The notes beneath the pieces are model-generated. The model was given only the letters and a program-made list of their open reading frames with translations, did not search any database and was not told where the DNA came from. Positions 22,990 through 34,595 of a stretch of DNA of 64,000 nt are shown here, in pieces. The position numbers and the translations under genes were made by a program. The stretch covers positions 184,872-248,871 of the forward strand of contig BDDD01001479.1 in NCBI GenBank assembly GCA_001972305.1, written 5' to 3'. Source of the stretch: Cephalotus follicularis (Eukaryota > Streptophyta > Magnoliopsida > Oxalidales > Cephalotaceae). The stretch's first letter is position 1. Each line of letters starts with the position of its first letter.

Positions 22990-25487
22990 TGTTGGAAACA
23001 TGGCAAGGGTTCCTGGTCAATTTGGTCCTAGGACGTAAGTGTGTATAATTTTAATTTTTCAAAAAACACCAAGACAACAAGTTAAGGTTCACACTAACAT
23101 CTTAGTACGAAATAGAAAAACCGAGGATCACCGTTTAATTAGCAATCGAACTAAAAACAAATATCAAGCATGCATATAAAATTAAACCGAAACCATATCG
23201 GTAAACATAAAAGCATAAGGGAAGAGACCATAACAATGCTGGAGGCTCCACCACTTTGCCGCTACACGCTTGCCGAAGCAACAGCCTGTCACCGGAACAA
23301 CCGTCGGATTTCGGACAGTCCACGTTAGGCCCGATCATGACACCACCGGACTCCAAAGAATCTGCTCTACCCATTTCTGGCGGAGACTCGCCTGGAATCG
23401 CGACGGAACATAGCAAACAGCGGTGGTGACTCACTGAGTTCGGACACAGTGACTCTCGGTCAACTCGCCATTGATCGGCCGCCACATATGAGGATGCCTA
23501 ACACCCGATCTACACACTAGTGGCCGAGACTCGGTGAGACTAGGCCTGGAATGCGGCGAACAGACGACGTCGAGTCAACTCGTTGGTAAAAACAGGGTCG
23601 CCATGACATCGTACAGCCACGTCCGGCACCCAAAATTCAGGATGTACACAACCCAATGCAAGACTCATCGTGACTTGGGCCATAAAGCCAAGTCACAGCG
23701 CATAATGCACTGAGTCGCCAGGGTTGACTATGTGCTCAAAAACCCGGCCAACAGCGCAGGTATCAGCTAATCTATGATCGAAATGGATAGAGCCATTGAT
23801 TGGCTCCACCCACTGTGATCACCAGCAGTGGAAGAGGCGCCAGGAGCAAACACAGTAGAAAATGGCAACTGTCGTGAGGGAGAAAGAGAAGGAGAAAACG
23901 AGAGAGAGAAGGGGAGAGACTTACCAGGGATGAACGGACGCTTCATCCCGGTTATTGGCATGAAGCAGCGGCGTCTTCTCTGGACAAACGCGCTCCCTGC
24001 GCGCTATCGCACTCACTGCGCTCATCTCTCTCTCGTGAGCACTCAGCCGGCGCCAAAGCAATGTGTATTTCGCACAAAAGAAAAAAATTGGCTTAATCAA
24101 AATTAAGTCTCTCATTTTCTCCTTATATTAAAAATATCTCTTACATTTTTAATTTAATTAGTTTCTCTCCCAATTAATTAAAGACTTTATCTTCAATGAA
24201 TTTGATTTAATAAAATTAAATCATGCTCCGACATTAAATCTCTCTATTTTAAAAAGGCAAATTGTTGAGAGATAAACAAACCACAAATGTCTAATTAATA
24301 TATACTAGTTAAAAAAACTAGATTTACCACCAAGCGAGCATGTGTGCAGTATGCCCCATTTTTCCAATAATCGGGTGGGACCCGAAAGCCCGGTGGATTT
24401 CCGGTATGATGATAAATTTCCCAAAACATCCAGGAGTTCTGGTACAACCATCTTAATAGTCACCGACTATTAGAATGACCCCGGTACGATTTCCAATCAT
24501 CCCCCGGATCCGTGTAAACCACGTCTATCATCCATTAGCCGGTTCCCCAGTGCTTTGTCAATGTCATCGGTTTGTGTGCTGCATGTCCTTCATCATCTCG
24601 GCTCTGACCGCGGACTAAGGTTTGGATAAATGTCACCCCTAGGTAAAACCGCGATAACTATGATTCTATAATCGCACTGAGACTATGGGAGATATCCCCA
24701 TAAACCTCTCGTTCCCAATCTCCCAGTGCCTGCTCAGAACTTTAAGTCTTCAACGATCACACATGTTATAAAGCCTATAACCCTCAACACGGGTGTGATG
24801 ATCCCATATTGCGCACTCACCCATACATCTCAATGTAGCTCCCACAAGTCCCGAAGAAAACCCTGTTACCAACATGTGGCTAGTGTTGGGGAATGGAAAA
24901 ATCAAAGCCAAGCAGTTACTGCATAATGCATGCTAGCCGCTTAGGTCTAAGGACACAACGTAAATCACGTATGATCTATTAGTCAGCTTTGACTAAACAC
25001 TACCGCAACAATAGGAACTCTATTCACAGAGGTGTTGACTCTCCAAATGGATAACCTATGGTGGGTCGGTTCAATGTCGTGCCTCTGCACGCACCCCGTA
25101 TCAGGTTTAGGGCAATGAGATGATCCATCCTCCTTTACCATTCGGAGCAAGCATAACACGGCAAGTCTTTGCGGTTCATCAATTGCCCCAAGAGAGTGAA
25201 CCTATGACTTGGAACTTTTGTCACAAGGGAGTACACTCTCACAACCTCTCAGGCATAAGATGCAACACTTTACGGATAGGGGGCTATATGTGTATTCAGT
25301 TGACATGGTGATCAACTGATCCGTTTAGACGGTTTGGGATAATACATATAGCCAAATGCCAATGTTAATTAAATATGCACAATAGAACACAAATGGAAAT
25401 AAGAATGTATGATTCAAGAGTGCGTCATATGCTGAGAACATATTTCTGTAGCCTTCTTATGGCTTGAAGGGACACCCTAATCTAACA
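22990..25487 (-). repeat. Copia-B right (5') LTR
   Basis: 2498 bp, TGTTGGAAAC to CTAATCTAACA. It is the longer partner of 15837-17974. The GC-richer stretch 23180-24060 carries several GAGTC/GACTC words (for example CGAGTCAACTCG near 23575), a weaker relative of the GTCGAC arrays. Confidence 0.85.
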
Positions 25488-25492
25488 TTGAC

Positions 25493-26874
25493 TGCCTCCC
25501 AATGTATCCCACTGGGATCAGATTGAAATCGACTAGCCATGCCGAAGGCATAGGCGACATTAGGTCTAGTACATTGCATGTAATACATGATGGAGCCAAA
25601 TGCTGAAGCATATGGCTTCCTACTCATGCAAATCCTCTCCTCATTTGTCTGTGGAGACATCCTCCTGGAGAGGTGAATTCCCTGGCCAATCAGAAGAAGC
25701 CCCCGCTTGGAATTCTCAAGGCCATACCGTTTCAGAACCTTGCTGATGTACTGGATTTGGGAGAGTCCCAGCAACCTATTAGATCTATCTCTATAGATCT
25801 TTATACCCAAAATATAGGATGCCTCTCCCAAATCCTTCATGTAGAAGGTCTTGGATAACCATACTTTAACAGACTGTAACATACCCACATCATTCCCTAT
25901 GATTAGTATGTCATCCATGTATAGTACAAAGAACGTGATATACGCGTCATCCTGTTTCCGGTAAACACAAGGCTCATCCATGTTTTGATTAAACCGAAAG
26001 TCTTAACGGTCTCATCAGAATGGATGTTCCAGCTACATGACGCTTTCTTAAGGCCGTAGATTGACCTTTGGAGCTTACACACTCTCTATGGATGTTCCAT
26101 GGATGCAAACCCATCGGGTTGGGACATGTAAATGTCTTCTTCAAGAAACCCATTCAAGAACGCTGTCTTGACATCCATTTTCCATATCTCATAATCATAA
26201 CGAGTGGCAATAGCAAGCAATATCCGGATGGACGTAAGCATAGCGACTAGTGAGAAAGTTTCGGTATAGTCGACTCCGTTTCTTTTCCTATACCCTTTCG
26301 CAACCAATCGCACTTTGTAAGTCTCTATCTTACCATCAGTGCCAATCTTCCTCTTGAAGATCCATTTGCATCCAATAAGGTTAATACTCTCAGGTGCATC
26401 GACCAAGTTCCATACTTGGTTGGCGTCCATGGAGTGCATCTTAGATTTCATGGCCTCTAGCCATGCCCCAGATTTAGTGCCCTTCACTGCCTTCTCGTAG
26501 CTGACAGGCTTGTCATCATCGATGCCATTCAGTTCCTCAGTGCCCTCAATGAGAAAGCCATATCTCTCAAGAGGTACTGGAACTCTGCCTGATCTCCTCG
26601 TTAAAAGAGCGCCTGACTGAGATCCACTCTCAGGTTGGGAGCCTTCCCCAAATGCGTCTGTAGAGGGTTGAACCTCTAATTCCTCCTCATCACGTGGGCC
26701 TTCACTAGGTGATAACTCTCTCAGTTCAACCTTGCTCCCATCGCTCCCTGCAAGCAGGTATTCCTTCTCTAGGAATTTTGCAGTACATGAAATGAAAGTC
26801 TTTCGTTCTCTAGGATCGTAAAAGTAATATCGTATGCTCTCCTTAGGATATCCCACAAACCGAAAATGATCCAC
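25493..26874 (-). pseudogene. Copia-A reverse transcriptase
   Basis: Minus strand. The first frame (26874 to 26086) runs from the pre-RT linker (FRFVGYPKESIRYYFYDP, LLTRRSGRVPVPLERYG) into the copia RT: VWNLVDAPE, GCKWIFKRKIG, VRLVAKGYRKRNGVDY and MDVKTAFLNGFLEEDIYM. A TAG near 26084 and a frameshift near 25990 follow. The second frame has VYRKQDDAYITFFVLYMDDILII with the YMDD-type catalytic box intact, then YILGIKIYRDRS and YASAFGSIMYYMQCTRPNVA. It is cut by Copia-B at the TTGAC duplication. Confidence 0.9.
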
Positions 26875-26884
26875 TCAGGCCTCA

Positions 26885-27079
26885 TGTTAGGTGAGATGAC
26901 CCGACAAACCATTAGATAGGCTACCGTATTGTATCGATCTATGTACATAAATGATCTTATTCCTTATATATATATGATGTGTGCAAATTTGTTATGGCAA
27001 TATCATTTATGTTTTATCACTTAATTGAAGTAGCTTATTATTTACCTACTTACCCTTATGATGCCCTGACATAAGAAGG
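26885..27079 (+). repeat. Copia-C left LTR remnant
   Basis: Near-identical to 28927-29109 up to 'gatgccctgacataag'. After this point the left copy continues with pol sequence, the right copy with the rest of the LTR. Confidence 0.85.
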
Positions 27080-28914
27080 AATACCTTTTTGAAGTAAATA
27101 GTTGGAGTAAAGTGGAACTCAAGGAGTTACCACAGGTAGAAACCACACAGGAGACGGAGGAGTTGGAGGTTGGACCTTCAACAGACACAGCTGAGATTGG
27201 ATCTTAGGCTGAGAATGGTTCTCAATTAGGCTGAGCTCCTTTGAGGAGATCAGGTAGGATCCAATCAGCACCTGAGAGGTATGGTTTCCTCATTGATGGT
27301 ACTGATGAGATCAAGGTCATTGAAGATAACGAGCCTACCAGCTATCAGGAGGTTGTGTAGGGCACTGAATCTGAAACATGGCTAGGAGCCATGAAATCCG
27401 AAATGGATTCCATGTACTCCAACCAAGTTTGGAATTTGGTTGAAGCACCCGAAGGCATAGTGCCTATCAGCTGCAAATGGATATTCAAGAAGAAGATAAA
27501 TGCAGATGAAAAAATCGAGACTTATAAAGCTCGATTAGTGGTTAAAGGGTATAGGAAACGACATGGAGTCGACTATATTGAGACTTTCTCACCTGTCTCC
27601 ATGCTTAAATTGATTAAGATTTTGCTTGCTGTTGCCGATCATTATGTTTATGAGATATGCCAAATGGATGTCAAAACAACATTCTTAAATGGGCGTCTTG
27701 AAGGGGACATTTTTATGTCCCAACCTGAAGGGCTTACATCTGCCGAGCATCCGCACACGGTGTGCAAGCTCGAATGGTCCATCTATGAACTAAAACAAGA
27801 ATCTCGTAGCTGGAATCTACGTTTTGATGAACCAATCAAAGCTTTTGACTTCATCAAAAATGTAGATGAGCACTGTGTTTATCGAAAGCAAGAGGGACCT
27901 AATATTACTTTCTTAGTGCTATATGTGGATGACATCCTACTCATTTGGAATGATGTAGGGATATTGCAATCTGCAAAGATATGGATAACTAAGAACTTTT
28001 CCATGAAGGATTTGGGAGAAGCCACCTATATACTGGGTATTAGGATCTTCAGGGATAGATCCAATAGGTTGCTTGGGCTTTCCCAAAGCCAGTACATCAG
28101 CAAGGTGCTGAAAAGGTTTAGCATGGAGAATTCAAAGAGAGGCTTATGGCCAATAGGCAAAGGAATTCATCTTTCTTGAAAGATGTCTGCTCAGACATCT
28201 GAAGAGAGAGCACGCATGAATCGGATACCTTATGCTTCGGTAATGGCGTCAATCATGTATGCCATGTTATGTACTAGGCCTGATGTCGCACTTGCCCTGG
28301 GTATAGCAAGTCGATTTCAGTATGATCCTGGTGAGAAGCACTGGGAAGTGGTCAAGGGTATCCTAAAGTATCTTAGAAGAACTCAGGATATCTTCTTAAT
28401 CTATGGAAAGGATAGTGATCTGAAATTGGAAGGCTTCACAGACTCCAATTTTGATAGTGATCTAGATGATCACAAATTTGTCTCTGGGTACGTCTTTGTA
28501 CTTGATGGTGGAGCTGTGAACTGGCGCAGTTCAAAGCAAGGGACTATTACAGATTCTTCCACAGAAACCGAATACATAGTAGCCTCAGACACCGCCAAGG
28601 AGGGTGTATGGATGTGCAAGTTCATTATTGAACTAGGAGTTGTTCCTTCCACTAGTAGTCCGGTTGTTATATACTGTGACAATAATGGGGCTGTAGCATA
28701 AGCCAAGGAACCTCGGTGTCACCAGCGATCCAAACACATCGAGCGGCGCTATCATTTGATCCAGGAGATTATTGGTATGGGAGATATTCAGCTTGAGAGG
28801 GTCTCCTCAGAGGAGAACACAACAAATCCACTGACCAAGGCAATGGGCACCAAGGCTCTGGAGTTTCATCGTGGGACAATGGGTCTAGGCTATAGGAGTT
28901 CATGGCTTGAGGGT
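27080..28914 (+). pseudogene. Copia-C pol: RT and RNase H
   Basis: One plus-strand frame with few stops. The linker is KEYLFEVNSWSKVELKEL, then RRSGR...ERYGFLIDG, with stops near 27206, 27230 and 27358. RT follows (VWNLVEAPEG, CKWIFKKKIN, MDVKTTFLNGRLEGDIFM and the catalytic LYVDDILLIWNDVG), a TGA at about 28177, then YASVMASIMYAMLCTRPDVA. RNase H has LEGFTDSNFDSDLDDHK, ETEYIVASDTAKEGVW and CDNNGAVA, followed by TAA at 28699 (fits CAA to TAA in the usual GAIAQAKEPR) and then AKEPRCHQRSKHIERRY. Better preserved than Copia-A or B. It lacks gag, protease and integrase through the internal deletion. Confidence 0.9.
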
Positions 28915-28926
28915 CAAGTGGGAGAC
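28915..28926 (+). other. Copia-C polypurine tract
   Basis: CAAGTGGGAGAC directly before the right LTR. Confidence 0.75.
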
Positions 28927-31058
28927 TATTAGGTGAGATGACCCGACAAGCCATTAGATGGGCAATCGTATTGTATCGATCTATGTACATAAATGATCTT
29001 ATATATATATGATATGTGCAACTTTGTTATGGCAATATCATTTGTGTTTTATCACTTAATCGAAGTAGTTTATTATTTACCTACTTACGCTTATGATGCC
29101 CTGACATAAGGTTGGACGCCTAGCATAGAGGCTGTGAGATTGGTTACCTTATTCCTTATGTCAAATTAGTTCCAAGTCATAGGTTCACTTTGTGGGCATT
29201 AGTGAACCGGATAGACTTGCGCGGATGTTTCCTGCTCATGGAATTGGAGGATGGATGCTTTCACTACCATCTGTGTTGGACACTAGGGAAAATATGGGGT
29301 GCACGCCGAGAGCGTGTACACTGAACTGGACCTGTGTAGGAGGCAATGTTTGGATAGTCTCTATTCTCATGTCAGTAGTGACTCCTACTTTTTGCGGTTG
29401 TGTATAAGTGTTAGTCACTTAGCGAGTTCTCAAACTCGTATAATCCTTAGACCTGAGCGACTGCTCTATATTGTATGGAGATGGTTATGCTTTGATCTCC
29501 ACCTTACCCAGTTCTTACGCAGGGCTGGCAATCAGATGGTCTTTGGGTATGATCGAATCTATACGAATATAAGCGAGTGCATAATAAGGGATTGTCACAC
29601 CTGAGCGAAGGTGATTGACTCTATTATGATCTGATTGTACTTTGGACTTATGAAATCCTTGGCCAAGGTTGAGGTAGACTGGTATTTTAGATATTGAGGT
29701 TTTTTTTATCTGTGGTTGACATGTATCCTTACCCTAGACCTCAAAGGGGGCAAGTATGACAAGGGATTAAAGTACACGTGAACCGACAACTTAGAAAGTC
29801 TACCATTATAGTGGTGTGTAATAAATTATGGAAAAATTATTTAGATTAATTTTACCTTCTGAATAATATTAGATGTTATTCTGAGACCATTTAAATTTGT
29901 CTAGGACCATTCAGAATGGCTAAACCGAACCTTAGGGGTATTTCGGTAATTTATATACGCCATCGTTTCTAATCGAGATTTTAAAGGGTCCCTGCCCAAT
30001 AATGATTAGTTCTTTAATATGTTGGACATATTAAGTCTTGGTGTCAAATATCGGTTAAGTGGATCCTACATCTTATGGAAACATATTTGTTTGATCATAC
30101 TTAATCAATATTCGAAGGGTACATGAAATCACTGAAGAGTTAGACTCAATTTGCTTCACCTGCCAGTCAAAGTGTCGACATCTTCTTGGAAGCATCGACA
30201 CATTACATTTGACAAAGCGTCGACACCTTCTAGGAAGTGTCAACGCTTAATACTTATATATGCGTCGGTGTCTTTTAGAAAGACGTCGACGTTTAGTGCC
30301 CTATTATTTTTAAACATCGACATTCTTATTGAACGACTCGACGCTTTGTGCGAGTCATGCAACCTGTGCACGATCACACATCGTGGGCACGTTCTCTCTC
30401 TCATTTCTTGCCGATTTCTGACATCCATACATGATATGTACATGTGGGGATCATGGCTTTGAAGCCTCATGGAATTAGCGCCATGATCCCTGATGTATGG
30501 GAGAGTGGGAGAGAGGAAAGGTGGTTGGTGAGAGGCTTTTTCTGCATAATTTTTCAGTTAGTTTTTGTTGAGTCAAATTTTGCTAGGCAATTGAGTTAGA
30601 GTTCTCTCTGCAGAAAGCGAGTTTCATATACTAAAATACATCAAGCTAGTGCTTATTTAGGGTGGATTGATTTTGGTTAAAGTCTTGCCAAAATCAATTT
30701 ATTCTTCCTATGCTAAGAGAGAGAGAGTATGAGCATTGTGACTTTGCTTGTTTTCTGCTAGTTGGATTTCTTGCTGTACCAGAGAAGTGGAGAACATCAA
30801 TGAGGGAGTCTACACAAGCAAGTACCGGCAAAGAAAGAAGGAGCCATCACTTGTTGGTATATCACTTGGTCCTTTTTGGCACTCCCATGTTTTTGCCTTG
30901 CCTTTGTGTGACCATTGCATGCAGTGGTGACACCAATTCAACTCTTGTATGATGCGGTGATCCTTGTATGTTGAGCCTTTGTTTGTATATGGACTATTTT
31001 GTTTATGTGTTTAGGGTGTTTTTCCACTGCCATTTATGCTCTAAATGTTTTGTTGTAC
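28927..31058 (+). repeat. Copia-C right (3') LTR
   Basis: About 2.1 kb, starting TATTAGGTGAG and ending near TTGTTGTACA. The first part shares blocks with the other copia LTRs ('ccaagtcataggttcac' near 29170). The motif array A5 lies at 30172-30346. Confidence 0.8.
30172..30346 (+). repeat. GTCGAC-type motif array (A5) in Copia-C LTR
   Basis: About eight units: TGTCGACATCTTC, CATCGACAC, GCGTCGACACCTTC, GTGTCAACGCTT, GCGTCGGTGTC, GACGTCGACGTTT, CATCGACATTC and CTCGACGCTTTG. Spacers of 15-25 bp often carry TTCTTGGAAG-like inverted words. Confidence 0.75.
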
Positions 31059-31061
31059 ACC

Positions 31062-32264
31062 CTATACACCCAAGTCCATTTTTGGCTTTGGGAACGGTTT
31101 GTCCGTTTCCATCACCTCCAGCTTCGAAGGATCTTCCCTTCTAACATAAGTTGGACAGCCCCAAACCCTTAAATGGTTTAGATTGGGTTTCCACCCAATG
31201 TACACCTCATACAGAGTGGAGGGGACGGAGTTTGAAGGAATCCGGCTTAGGATGTACACCACCGCGTGCAGTGCATAAGCCCAGAATGATAAAGGAAGAT
31301 CCGCGAAAGACATCATGGATCAGACCATGTTCATCAAAGTCCGATTTCTTAGCTCGGACACACCATTATGCTGTGGTGTTCCTAGAGGTTTCCATTGAGA
31401 GAGAATTCTGTTATTCCTCAGATAACCCAGGAATTCAGCATATAGGTATTCACCACCTCGATCTGATCGGAGGATCTTAATGGGTTTACCCATTTGCTTT
31501 TCTACTTCTAGTTTGAATTCTTTGAACCGCTCAAAGGCCTCAGACTCGTGTTTCATCAAAAACACGTACCCATACCGCAACAAATCATCGGTGAAGGTAA
31601 TGAAGTAGGGAAAACCTCCAATAGCATTGACCTACATAGGTTCGCGGACGTCGGTGTGGACAAGAGCCAGTATGTCCATAGCCCTTTCTCCTACCCCGGA
31701 GAATGGTGATTTGGTCATCTTTCCAATAAGACATGGCTCATACTCTAGAAAGGACTCCACGTCTTGGATGTCTAAAAGACCATCCTTAACCAAGCGTGTT
31801 AGTCTACCCAGACTAGGATGACCTGATATAAAATGCCATATGTACGAAGAGTTTACATCGCTTATCTCTTGTTGTCTTTTAGTGCTTGTTCCAGTTTGAA
31901 TTGTTAAATCCATTTGCGCATTAGTATTTAAAACATAGATCCCATTGTCAATGTGTCCCTCACATAAAAGAACATCGTTTTGCAAAAGTCTACAGCCATA
32001 TGTAGAAAAAGTGAGCTCCATGCCCATCTTATACGAATAAGAAACAGAAATAACATGTCTAAAAATGTTCTTTACAAAGTAACAAGGATCAAGTTTAATT
32101 ACATGGCGATTACAAAAAGACAATTCAAAAATGCCTATTGTCATGGTATGAATCCTCGATCCATCACCTAGATGCAAGTCCAATGCTTCAGTCTCTCTCA
32201 GCTGTCTAGCTCCTCTTAGCCCCTGCAAAGAGTTACAAATGTTATTACCACAACTTGAATCCAA
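31062..32264 (-). pseudogene. Copia-A protease end, GAG-pre-integrase and integrase
   Basis: One minus-strand frame with stops at 31632-31634 and 31320-31322 (TGA, fits CGA to TGA) and one just after 31065. It starts at the protease active site (DSSCGNNICNSLQGL, where the usual DTG is DSS) and has DLHLGDGSRI. The GAG-pre-integrase part is IWHFISGHPSLGRLTRLVKDGLL, with CLIGKMTKSPFSG. The integrase core has D in LVHTDV, D in LRSDRGGEYLYAEF and the E-containing HNGVSELRNRTL, then FWAYALHAVVYILSRIP and YVRREDPSKLEVME. Cut by Copia-C. The catalytic Asp residues are visible. Confidence 0.9.
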
Positions 32265-32787
32265 AACCTAAGTTGAACTAACATTAGTAGCTAGAAAAAG
32301 CTCAATCATGAAAGTACCTGACCCTGAGGGACCTCCAGATTTGGACTTTTGGAACTCACTGCATTGTGATCTCCAATGTCCATGCTTCCCACAATAGAAG
32401 CACCAGGTATCATCCTACAGCTGCCAGATCGTATCTTGTACAGAACCCCCAAAAGCTACCCCCATCGGCGCAGCTAGTCTCTTCCCTCTATTCTTCTTCC
32501 CTTTAGGTTTCATGGGCGCCTTGCCCTTGGACTTGGATGCTCTCGATTCGCTCCCTCTCAGAGCTGTCCTGGAAGAAGTAAATGGGAGAAACATCACATC
32601 ACACTTGGACCAACCGTGGCCCTTGTCTACTTCGGTAGTACAAAGCATGTCCACAAGTTTAGGCAGATTGGTATCCACGTTGTTCATGTGAAAATTTGTT
32701 ATGAACTGCGAGTATGACCTAGGGAGGGATGAAAGAACCAGCTCAATGTAGAAATCACTACCCACGGTAAGATCTAACTCAGCCAGC
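32265..32787 (-). pseudogene. Copia-A gag, C-terminal half with zinc knuckle
   Basis: Minus strand, gag frame: YIELVLSSLPRSYSQFITNF, HMNNVDTNLPKLVDMLCTTE, then a Lys/Gly/Ser-rich linker to a TAG at 32415. In the same frame the zinc knuckle CFYCGKHGHWRSQC follows (about 32358-32400), intact. It joins the N-terminal half at 40940 when Ath-1 and its CCAGC duplication are removed. Confidence 0.85.
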
Positions 32788-33225
32788 TGATAAGCATAAA
32801 AATGTGCGATTTTAATGATTTATTTATTATATTTTTATGCTTGGGATAGACTACTGTGGTGGTATTTATTTGATTTTCAGGTATTATGATTATTATTGCA
32901 GAATAAGAGAAAATGGAGCTAAAACGTTACTTTTCGAGTTAAAGTGGTTTGAAGTCAGCGATCGGTTAAAGAGTGCACCCACTTAAGCGAGAGAAGTCAA
33001 AATTTAAGATTAAGAAGATATTGAATATTGGGCTCATTTTGTTCATAAAATTATTTGGAGCACTTTTAGTTCTTGGGCTGATTTATTTTGAAGATCCCAT
33101 GAAAAGATATCACAAGAAAATCAACGTTGAACCATTTGAACAATTGCCACGTGTCTCCATCTGCTTTGCCCAAGCTTCCACGCGTTGTCATCTGCAGAAT
33201 CAACCCAGCATCCATACGTAAAGGA

Positions 33226-33532
33226 GGGTCATGCAATGCAACTAGCCACATTCAACGCCATGCATCTTCAATCCATGCGTACCATGAATGATCAGCCGAG
33301 CAAACAAGCAATTCAAAATGCCAAAGTCACATACATGCCATCAACCCATGTAATCCAGTAGCCTTCAGTCCATGCGCATCAAACTAATAAGAAGACGCCA
33401 AAACACACGTTGCCTGCACAAGTCCGTCATGCAGCCAATCAAAGCCATGCAATATTCAACCCATACACTCATGCATGCAATAAGTAATCTGTAAAGCCCA
33501 TGCGCCACATGCGTCCATGCAACACGCAAGGA
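33226..33532 (+). repeat. CATGC motif cluster in Ath-1 U3
   Basis: Twelve CATGC words in about 310 bp, including CCATGCAT, TCATGCATGCA and several TCCATGCG, ending about 45 bp upstream of the TATA box. CATGCA is the core of the plant RY element (bound by B3 proteins in known seed genes). Repeated in the right LTR at about 39700-40005. Confidence 0.65.
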
Positions 33533-33576
33533 ACCCACTGTCTAATTGTTTTAGGTCTTTTTAAGTCGACCGTCTA

Positions 33577-33588
33577 TGTATATATATG
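33577..33588 (+). promoter_or_regulatory. TATA box of Ath-1 left LTR
   Basis: TGTATATATATG, with a lone GTCGAC 12 bp upstream (33565-33570). The right LTR has GTATATATAA at 40053-40062, with GTCGGC at the matching upstream place. Confidence 0.6.
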
Positions 33589-34114
33589 GCATAAAATCAA
33601 GAAAATTAAACAGGCGCCGCACACCACAAAAGGAAAACACAACGTAGCAGTAGAAAAAAGAGCAGCCGACAGTGGAAGGATGAAGAATTCATTGAAGATA
33701 TATGCTTTTATCGTCATGTCCGGCTAAGTATTTTTAATCCCTAGATGTAGATGAACCCATGTTATATGTATATTTCAGTTTTGGTTTCAAGTTTAATTGC
33801 ATGTTTATGAGACACCTTTTCTTGTTAATGTAGTGACAACATTGATGAGAAGAATTTTTAATATATAAAATCTGTGTTAATGACATGTAATATTTTTCTG
33901 TGTGATTGAACCAATGACAACCTTTAACCAATCAACCTTTTGAGAGTATCAAGGTGTGACAGGAGAGGTTGTACCTAGGCTAAATCACTAGTTTGCTGTA
34001 TTAATCAAAGACACCCTTTAACCAATCAACATTTTGAGAGTATCAAGGTTTGACAGGATAGGTTGTACCTAGGTTAATTCGGTAATTTTCTGCGCTAAAC
34101 TGAAACTTGTGCCA

Positions 34115-34150
<36 letters not shown>

Positions 34151-34482
34151 CATGCGGGGATTCTCACATCTACGGGATTGCTGTTTCATATTATTTTTCT
34201 TATTTATTTATTTTGTTAGTTCACGTTAGATATTTAATTTGAATTGTTTAGTTTTTTATTAAATTAGTTTAATCCAAATCAATTTTCTCTTTTCAATTTA
34301 TTTATTTGCATTGTTGCTTAGATTAAATTAATTCAGTATTTGTTATTTATGTTTCGTGGCATCCTAGGTTTATTTTTATAGCATTTCCTTTCAGCTCTTC
34401 GTGGGAACGATCCCAACTTCACTTGCTAAATTGTTAGATTAGGGTAATTTTGATTCGGCCTAACGACACCCATCAAAACTTT

Positions 34483-34500
34483 TGGCGCCGTTGCCGGGGA
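34483..34500 (+). other. Ath-1 primer-binding site
   Basis: TGGCGCCGTTGCCGGGGA, seven bases after the LTR, is the complement of the 3' end of plant tRNA-Asp(GTC), the primer used by Athila/Tat-type elements. Confidence 0.85.
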
Positions 34501-34595
34501 GAGAAGTGAGTGTCATAAAAATAGCTTAGGGAGCTTAGTTATTCACACAAAAAAAAACCTTAGGAAATTTTCTTTTTTTCATTGTAGATAGATGC

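Larger units (their letters stand above)
15837..25487 (-). mobile_element. Copia-B: degraded Ty1/copia element nested in Copia-A
   Basis: 9.65 kb with a perfect 5-bp duplication TTGAC at 15832-15836 and 25488-25492. It interrupts the RT/RNase H part of Copia-A pol. LTRs start TGTTGGAAAC and end TAATCTAA(C/T)A. The 5.0-kb interior keeps gag, integrase and RT relics without any long open frame. It belongs to a family related to Copia-A: leader and LTR distal blocks are similar. Confidence 0.9.
26885..31058 (+). mobile_element. Copia-C: internally deleted Ty1/copia element nested in Copia-A
   Basis: Plus-strand element in the linker between Copia-A integrase and RT. It starts TGTTAGGTGAGATGACC at 26885. 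The same sequence opens the right LTR at 28927 (first bases TATTAGG). Only about 195 bp of the left LTR remain; it then jumps at about 27079 straight into pol upstream of RT. The right LTR is about 2.1 kb. No clean target duplication was found, and the right boundary is uncertain by about 15 bp. Confidence 0.75.
32788..34475 (+). repeat. Ath-1 left LTR
   Basis: 1688 bp. It contains a CATGC motif cluster, a TATA box, a two-copy direct repeat of about 93 bp at 33920-34078 ('accaatcaac...ttgagagtatcaagg') and a (TA)n run at about 34125-34151. It pairs with 39264-40934. Main differences are the length of the TA run and a small deletion in the direct repeat of the right copy. Confidence 0.9.

Noticed and set aside
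23135-23485. 116-residue minus-strand frame, repeated at 15982-16281
   Set aside because: It lies inside the Copia-B LTRs. The repetition only reflects the LTR pair, and the left copy is shorter with changed residues. No recognisable domain.
33500-33727. 75-residue plus-strand frame, repeated at 39975-40202
   Set aside because: It spans the TATA box and transcription start region of the Ath-1 LTRs; conservation is due to LTR identity. A short LTR-borne peptide cannot be excluded but nothing supports it.
34483-34500. tRNA-Asp-like sequence as a tRNA gene
   Set aside because: Only the 18 bases complementary to the tRNA 3' end are present, next to an LTR: it is a primer site.
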